NCBI RefSeq assembly: GCF_021533195.1
Contig: NZ_JAJNKB010000006.1
Location: 62,001-126,000, forward strand
Source: Portibacter marinus
GTDB taxonomy: Bacteria > Bacteroidota > Bacteroidia > Chitinophagales > Saprospiraceae
DNA length: 64,000 nt
Direction: 5' to 3'
Every line of letters starts with the position of its first letter. Position 1 is the stretch's first letter. The notes below the pieces were generated by a model. The model searched no databases. It was given only the letters and a program-made list of their open reading frames with translations, and was not told the DNA's origin. Made by a program: the position numbers and the translations under genes. Shown here piece by piece: positions 60,801 to 64,000 of this stretch.

Positions 60801-61488
60801 GTCCAGTGGTATTCATCCACAAAATTCCATCCTGTTGCAAGGCTGTGATTTGATCGATAGATACTTCCTCACTCTCGATAATTTCAAAATTACTGTTGGT
60901 CTGGACGTTGGAGGGAATAAGGATGGAAGATACATTGGTTCGAAGTCCAAGCTCCAATGATGAGGGTAGTCCTTCGACAGTGAATGTTCTTTCAAAGCCT
61001 ACTTTACCGCTTTCATCACGAACCATTTCCGGACGCTCAGTCACCTGCACTTTTTGATTACTTGGAGTAGTGATTTCGTACATCATGATGGCTTGATTGC
61101 CCATCATCTTGTGCCCTTTGTAGGCTGCATCAACCTCAACTATTTCATCTCCATTCTTGACCCTCCACGGATTTTCATGATTATTTACAATATATGCATC
61201 CCCAATGATCTTTGGTTGGGGCCCATGCGCTGAAGTATATACTGCTCCATCAAAATCGACCGAGCCTTTCCATGCTTTGTATAGTGACGCATTTTCAGTA
61301 GAATAGGCAACCCATAAATCTTCGCCAAGAGCAAAGGTTATTGCCCTGGGCATGTCATCCAATACAGACCGAAAAACCCATGGAGAATGTGCCCTGCTGT
61401 CTTGCTCTACAACTACTTCGTCTTTTCCACATGAAAAAAGAGTGACAATGGTTAATATGAGGATTAAAAATTTACAATAATTACGCAT
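57817..61488 (-). CDS. Multidomain lipoprotein: cytochrome c, PA14, propeller and DUF1080
   Basis: 1223 aa, lipoprotein signal TLFSC (Cys at about 20). Domains in order: N-terminal beta-rich region (about 25-250); class I cytochrome c with CRTCH (Cys269, Cys272, His273) and a later Met region (AVMTAHPNIP); PA14 domain (about 390-495, with RMWSDDGSKLYINDD); six-bladed sorbosone-dehydrogenase-like propeller (about 560-870, with ADNQGDWLPSS); a linker; and a DUF1080 domain (about 1030-1223: ELLFNGENTDGWKGYL, CGNSGIIYFV). It combines carbohydrate binding, electron transfer and hydrolase-like domains in one cell-surface protein. The neighbouring MocA-type enzyme suggests sugar oxidation. Confidence 0.88.
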   Translation of the reverse strand: MRNYCKFLILILTIVTLFSCGKDEVVVEQDSRAHSPWVFRSVLDDMPRAITFALGEDLWVAYSTENASLYKAWKGSVDFDGAVYTSAHGPQPKIIGDAYIVNNHENPWRVKNGDEIVEVDAAYKGHKMMGNQAIMMYEITTPSNQKVQVTERPEMVRDESGKVGFERTFTVEGLPSSLELGLRTNVSSILIPSNVQTNSNFEIIESEEVSIDQITALQQDGILWMNTTGPTQLTTTFATKPLIENTKYRKKAMSSSANEGLALISASDCRTCHNVRMKTVGPAYMTIARRYAATEDNINYLKGKIRSGGNGVWGEAVMTAHPNIPDSDLEKMVDYILGLVPESEKAGGSTTGVISADDYLEPVEVSENDLILGALVKVYRASPGIQILPDYRTLTSPIMGGIMPNFDNMNDGKFTDLRDNFIIVSEGFLHIEEDSEIIFRMWSDDGSKLYINDDLVIDLDGTHGVESKDAKVGLKQGHHKFRIEYFNGAGGKFLSFNWKPKDAGAFEVVPPAVIYHNRNKQSEIEGLSLPMASMNTIPGDKSVLTQVHPSFTLSQARPVSFMPKVGGMDFLPDGRLAVSTWDEEGGVYLLSNVTSGNPSQITVKKIASGLAEPLGLKVVDGEIYVMQKQELTKLVDTNGDEMIDEYITVSNDWDVSTNFHEFGFGLEYQDGHFYATLATAILPGGASMQPQIQDRGKVIKINKETGALEFIAEGLRTPNGIGIGVDDEIFVADNQGDWLPSSKIVHVTEGDFFGGRSVDFEGTANLEEKNPLVWLPQDEIGNSPSTPSYLNVGPYEGQMIHGEVTHGGIKRVFVEKINGEYQGAVFRFTQGLEAGVNRIVWGPDDALYVGGVGNPGNWQNVGTNWYGLQRLAYNDTSTFEMLAVRSRSNGLEIEFTEPLRPGEGWNTNAYEISQWYYKPTAEYGGPKLNESRLPVRSANVSEDRRKVFLEIPGIRQGYVVYVHLDEMFVSDMNHDLWSTEAWYTMNNISSQPGFRTNRPFSISDNTLTPAEEETGWELLFNGENTDGWKGYLKEQPGSSWVVENGLLTLKSEQQDDGSRKAIDGGDIMTEKTYKDFEFTVDWKISPCGNSGIIYFVHESEEFENTYRTGPEMQILDDACHPDTKYPTHRAGDLYDMIEGKYKTVKPAGEWNTSRIVSKDGKIEHWQNGRKIVEFTMFDDSWKQMVANSKFADWKGFGEYNVGHIALQDHDDPVYFKNIKIRKL

Positions 61489-61633
61489 TCTATGTTATAT
61501 GATTTAAGAGCTTGAATATAGAAAATAAAAGAGTAAACATGGAGCGTTGCCTTATTTTAAAAACTAATGCTCAATAAATTCATTTTCTTTGCATCAAAAT
61601 TTATAATTCTTTTCCTAAAATCTTAATCGATCG

Positions 61634-62596
61634 ATGAATGGCTTTGAAAAAATGAATTTTTTAGGAGGCCAAAAAACGCCCTTCTTCTTCATGGTAGACT
61701 TTGAATTGGAAAATATTCTGGTTCTTGAAAAGAACGAATGGGAAGATGTTTTTTTTGATGTCAATGGCATTAAGAATCATAATATAAAGTACGGTTCGCA
61801 AAGAATCAACATTCAAAAAGGCCGAACTCCCTTTAAGGAATACAAAGAAGCATTCGACTTGGTTCATAGGGAATTGCATTATGGCAATAGTTTTTTACTA
61901 AATCTCACCAAAGCCACCGAAATTAAAATTGAACACACGCTATTCGACGTTTTTCTTAATTCAAAAGCAAAATATAAATTGTTCTATAAGGATGAATTTG
62001 TTTGTTTTTCCCCGGAACCCTTTATTAGGATTAAGAACAACATCATTTCCAGTTATCCCATGAAAGGTACGGCGAATGCAAATGTGCCTAATGCAGCGCT
62101 AAAACTTATTGCTAATGAAAAAGAATTGTCTGAACACTATACCATAGTGGATTTGATTCGCAACGACTTATCCATCGTTTCTGAAAATGTAATGGTTAAA
62201 AAATTCAGGTATTTGGAAACAGTAGAGTCAGAAAAACAGAAGCTTTATCAATTATCCAGCGAAATTAGCGGTGATCTGCCGGAGGATTGGACCACTCGTG
62301 TGGGGGATATGTTCGAAAATATTTTGCCAGCTGGTTCTATATCGGGCGCTCCAAAAAAGAAGACGGTTGAAATCATCAAGAGAGCTGAAAAAGAAAAGCG
62401 AGGATTTTATACCGGAATCATGGGCTATTTTGATGGACAAAGCCTTGATTCAGGTGTGATGATCAGATTTATAGAGCGAAGGGGAGAGCAGTATTACTAT
62501 AGAAGTGGAGGGGGAATTACCTTTATGAGTGAGCTAAACAGCGAGTATTCCGAATTAATTGATAAGATCTATGTGCCTGTTTTTAGAAACAATTAA
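61634..62596 (+). CDS. pabB: Aminodeoxychorismate synthase component I-like
   Basis: 320 aa, shorter than TrpE (about 500) and typical of compact PabB. Chorismate-site motifs: SPEPFIRI, YPMKGTANAN, IVDLIRNDLSIV, SGAPKKKTVEIIKRAE and GFYTGIMGYF. It converts chorismate and ammonia to 4-amino-4-deoxychorismate for folate. The N-terminal domain is reduced. The next gene encodes an aminotransferase class IV protein that would complete the path to p-aminobenzoate. No amidotransferase (pabA) is adjacent. The stop overlaps the next start. Confidence 0.9.
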   Translation: MNGFEKMNFLGGQKTPFFFMVDFELENILVLEKNEWEDVFFDVNGIKNHNIKYGSQRINIQKGRTPFKEYKEAFDLVHRELHYGNSFLLNLTKATEIKIEHTLFDVFLNSKAKYKLFYKDEFVCFSPEPFIRIKNNIISSYPMKGTANANVPNAALKLIANEKELSEHYTIVDLIRNDLSIVSENVMVKKFRYLETVESEKQKLYQLSSEISGDLPEDWTTRVGDMFENILPAGSISGAPKKKTVEIIKRAEKEKRGFYTGIMGYFDGQSLDSGVMIRFIERRGEQYYYRSGGGITFMSELNSEYSELIDKIYVPVFRNN

Positions 62597-63176
62597 GATA
62601 CATAATGGACGGCGTATCAATCTGGATGGGCATTCGCGCAGAATGAATGACACCAGAAATCATCATTTTCAAGAAATAAGAAACATTGACCTAAAGCAAG
62701 TAATAGAAGTGCCTCTAGAATTCAGAATAGGAATAGTTAAATGCAGGGTGCTTTATGGAAGAATGATCGAAAGAATTGAATTTGAACATTATGTGTTTCG
62801 CCAGCCTCAATCTTTCAAAATGGTAGATGGTAATAAGCTGAACTATACTTATAAGTATGCAGACAGAAGTTCATTAAAGGAATTATATAATCAGCGGGGT
62901 AAGGCAGACGATATCTTAATTTTTAAGAATGGTTTGTTGACGGATAGTTTTTACGCCAATGTTGCTGTATTAAAAAATGGAATCTGGTATACGCCGAACC
63001 AACCGCTTTTAGAAGGAACGTACAGATCCAAACTTTTAATGAACGAAAAATTAGTTAAAGCAAATATTTCGAAAGAAACTATTCATTCTTTTCATAGAAT
63101 AAAGCTCTTTAATGCTTTATTGGAATGGACTGGTCACGATTCTGTGGTAATTCAACGAAATGTTAGTTTGTTTTAA
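62571..63176 (+). CDS. pabC: Aminotransferase class IV, probable aminodeoxychorismate lyase
   Basis: 201 aa from the ATG at 62571 (MCLFLETIKIHNGRRINLDG), overlapping pabB by 26 bp; the frame is open to 62559. Fold type IV PLP enzyme pattern: HSRRMNDTRNHHF, YTYKYADRS with the catalytic Lys, NGLLTDSFYANVAV, and TPNQPLLEGTYRS. It is short for the family (usually 230-280). Position after pabB supports the lyase that releases p-aminobenzoate and pyruvate, but branched-chain aminotransferase-like roles are not excluded. Confidence 0.82.
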   Translation: MCLFLETIKIHNGRRINLDGHSRRMNDTRNHHFQEIRNIDLKQVIEVPLEFRIGIVKCRVLYGRMIERIEFEHYVFRQPQSFKMVDGNKLNYTYKYADRSSLKELYNQRGKADDILIFKNGLLTDSFYANVAVLKNGIWYTPNQPLLEGTYRSKLLMNEKLVKANISKETIHSFHRIKLFNALLEWTGHDSVVIQRNVSLF

Positions 63177-63178
63177 AA

Positions 63179-64000
63179 CTATTTCATAGAAGTTGTAAGT
63201 TCATCAGAAATGTAGGGACTCTTTTTCTGAAGCATTGAACTTTCCATGTGGATCAGCGTATAGCTTTCTCGGTTCTTTCTCAACCAGTCCATCGCATATT
63301 CCAGCTGATGGTAAAACTCATCCTCCATAAGTTGGGATTCATCGACGAAGCTAAAGGGGTATTCATAGATCAATGGCATGATGCTCTTCAGCAGAAAATA
63401 ACGCTGATAGTCTTTTAACCTTTGACCTATGAGTTCCGTATTATCATCACTAAGTATTTCATCTATAATCAGGTCGAAAATCTGACGATCATTGGTATAA
63501 GAAAGCCCGGGCAAAAGTTTATCAAAAAATCTCTTATCCAAGGGGTATTCTTTCATTATTTTGGTACAAATCGCGAGTGCTTCCGGATTTCCTACTCTGG
63601 CAAGGCCCTGTACAATATCCCACTCTTTGATAATATCGTCTTCCGTAAACTGAGATATATCCGGAATGGCTTCGTCAAGGTTCATATAGCCGGCTAAGAC
63701 TACATAGTGCTTTCTATTTTGATCAATGGCAATCAGTTCCTTAATCATTGTAACTGACATATCATTGAAATCTTCTTTCTCAAATTGAATCAAATGATTG
63801 CCCAGTCTATATCTTAGATAAGGGCTTCGATCATTGAGGCAAGCGCTAAGATGGTCTTCTACTACCTGTTGTTTCAATTCTTTTTTATCCGTATAGTTGT
63901 AAATATTTCGGGATAGAGCATAAGCTTTTGACCTGCAACGTGCACTTTTATCGTCATAGAAATTATTAGACAAAGATTTTAACGCAGGTTTGTGGTTTCT
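63179..64000 (-). CDS. Uncharacterised helical-repeat protein (partial, 5' end outside the window)
   Basis: A frame on the minus strand is open from 63179 to the window edge (HKPALKSLSNNFYDD at the edge, no stop), so the gene starts beyond 64000; a TTG at 63973 is only an internal codon. It is all helical with HEAT-like pairs (SPYLRYRLGNHLIQFEKED, GNPEALAICTKIMKEYPLD). The C-terminus is rich in charged residues with no membrane span. No family is recognised. It is convergent with pabC, with 2 bp between stop codons. Confidence 0.7.
   Translation of the reverse strand, partial: RNHKPALKSLSNNFYDDKSARCRSKAYALSRNIYNYTDKKELKQQVVEDHLSACLNDRSPYLRYRLGNHLIQFEKEDFNDMSVTMIKELIAIDQNRKHYVVLAGYMNLDEAIPDISQFTEDDIIKEWDIVQGLARVGNPEALAICTKIMKEYPLDKRFFDKLLPGLSYTNDRQIFDLIIDEILSDDNTELIGQRLKDYQRYFLLKSIMPLIYEYPFSFVDESQLMEDEFYHQLEYAMDWLRKNRESYTLIHMESSMLQKKSPYISDELTTSMK

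Overview
The window is about 64 kb of a Bacteroidota chromosome with moderate to low GC. Evidence for the phylum: lipoproteins and TonB-dependent receptors (TBDRs) paired as in that phylum, a type IX secretion (T9SS) C-terminal sorting domain, promoters of the TTTG / TAnnTTTG type ahead of both tRNA genes, and family types common there (DUF4920, DUF2147, a short anti-sigma protein beside an ECF sigma factor). The class cannot be fixed from sequence alone; a Saprospiria, Chitinophagia or Cytophagia relative is plausible.

Region 1 (1-14033): a surface polysaccharide operon (flippase, Wzz/GumC-like chain-length protein, O-antigen ligase/polymerase); a lipoprotein; three tandem paralogous lipoproteins followed by their likely partner TBDR; pyrE; and a likely metal-related operon (Cys-rich exported protein, HMA-like exported protein, TBDR with a CC-and-C motif).

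Region 2 (14034-25525): an accessory island of about 11 kb at the 3' end of a tRNA-Val gene, bounded by a 59-bp perfect direct repeat. It holds a 5'-truncated integrase at one end and a complete 186-aa tyrosine recombinase at the other. Cargo is a lipoprotein/outer-membrane-protein pair and a T9SS-exported trypsin-fold protease with another outer-membrane protein. In its middle an IS66-family element abuts a decayed IS21-family element. A third, decayed tRNA-Val fragment just outside the left repeat suggests more than one integration at this tRNA.

Region 3 (25526-43440): mostly core genes: exported M20 amidohydrolase, AlkA-like glycosylase and AstE-like operon, glucosaminidase, pdxA, rsmA with a 7-bp repeat running into its start codon, YqeY-like protein, a TrpF-like protein lacking the catalytic Cys, an alkyltransferase-like protein, a DUF1080 lipoprotein, an acyl-CoA ligase, an OmpA-family protein, rnhB, an orphan BlaI-type repressor, and a CAT-anticodon tRNA.

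Region 4 (43441-64000): a short second DnaE polymerase, a compact membrane CHAT protease, prfA, an ECF sigma/anti-sigma pair, pdeM, an exported RidA-like protein with an endonuclease/phosphatase-fold protein, recA, a TRIC-type channel with a DUF4920 protein, a Gfo/Idh/MocA oxidoreductase with a 1223-aa cytochrome c/PA14/propeller/DUF1080 lipoprotein (probably sugar oxidation or 3-keto-glycoside handling), and pabB/pabC.

All assignments are by reading motifs and architecture; no database search was run.
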